From assembly GCA_945865705.1 (NCBI GenBank), contig CAMBEY010000013.1:1-22789 (forward strand): a stretch of DNA of 22,789 nucleotides. Reading direction: 5' to 3'. Each line of letters starts with the position of its first letter. Position 1 is the first letter of the stretch. The notes beneath the pieces are model-generated. The model saw nothing but the letters and a program-made list of their open reading frames with translations, was not told the DNA's origin and searched no databases. This stretch comes from Candidatus Sulfopaludibacter sp. SbA3 (GTDB taxonomy: Bacteria; Acidobacteriota; Terriglobia; 2-12-FULL-54-10). Shown in pieces: positions 22,764 to 22,789 of this stretch. The position numbers and the translations under genes were made by a program.

Positions 22764-22789
22764 ATGAAAAACATGGATCCAAAACGAGT
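22764..22789 (+). CDS. Possible start of a gene cut by the right edge
   Basis: ATG 22764 opens the frame MKNMDPKR, which continues off the window. A second ATG (22774) is in a different frame from the window's 22764 ATG by 10 bases, so only one can be the start of this frame. A strong promoter lies upstream at 22676-22705. No good ribosome binding site is visible close to the ATG; GGAG at 22743-22746 is about 17 bases away. Too little sequence remains to identify the product. Confidence 0.35.

Overview
The window looks like a chromosomal segment of an Acidobacteriota member, probably close to Solibacter/Bryobacterales. The best lineage marker is at the left edge: read on the minus strand, and after correcting one frameshift, bases 1-470 encode the C-terminal domain I recognise as TIGR03437 (the Solibacter C-terminal domain). 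Other features that fit are the moderately high GC by eye, a GAF protein with a characteristic C-terminal block, and many exported or membrane proteins. There is no integrase, transposase, phage gene or CRISPR array in the window.

Layout. Bases 1-6611 are all on the minus strand: a frameshifted exported metallo-beta-lactamase-fold protein, a small conserved-looking protein, a palindromic repeat element, a class I/II aminotransferase, a TPR-containing lytic transglycosylase and a GAF-domain protein. From 6845 the strand switches, beginning with a complete tmRNA gene (ssrA, 6845-7196). Directly downstream lies a 1.9-kb toxin-antitoxin cluster. It holds an MNT antitoxin with a truncated HEPN partner, a MazE/MazF pair on the minus strand, and a Phd/VapC pair on the plus strand. 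The MazEF and Phd-VapC operons face away from each other. Each has a recognisable sigma70-type promoter carrying a short repeated operator-like element.

Bases 9101-14097 are plus-strand housekeeping or accessory genes: a SulP anion transporter with a STAS domain, a D-2-hydroxyacid dehydrogenase, a SAM methyltransferase and an exported alpha/beta hydrolase. The hydrolase converges within one base on an outer-membrane-protein-like gene (14099-14953). Bases 15130-16419 hold a small protein, a glutaredoxin-like protein and a rhomboid protease. Bases 16667-18006 hold a small unknown protein and a PAS-GGDEF diguanylate cyclase with an intact I-site.

The right end carries a large membrane transglutaminase (TgpA-like) and a compact cell-envelope signalling operon: an ECF sigma factor, a membrane zinc-finger anti-sigma factor with an acidic outer tail, and an exported, arginine-rich DUF3106-like protein. 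The three genes are linked by stop/start overlaps or near-overlaps. The final 430 bases are non-coding except for a good promoter and the likely first codons of another gene.

The most interesting parts are the ssrA-adjacent toxin-antitoxin cluster with its eroded HEPN gene and paired operators, the frameshift inside the MBL/TIGR03437 protein, and the sigma/anti-sigma/DUF3106 module, whose outer parts have opposite charge. I did not find a wholly new type of system.
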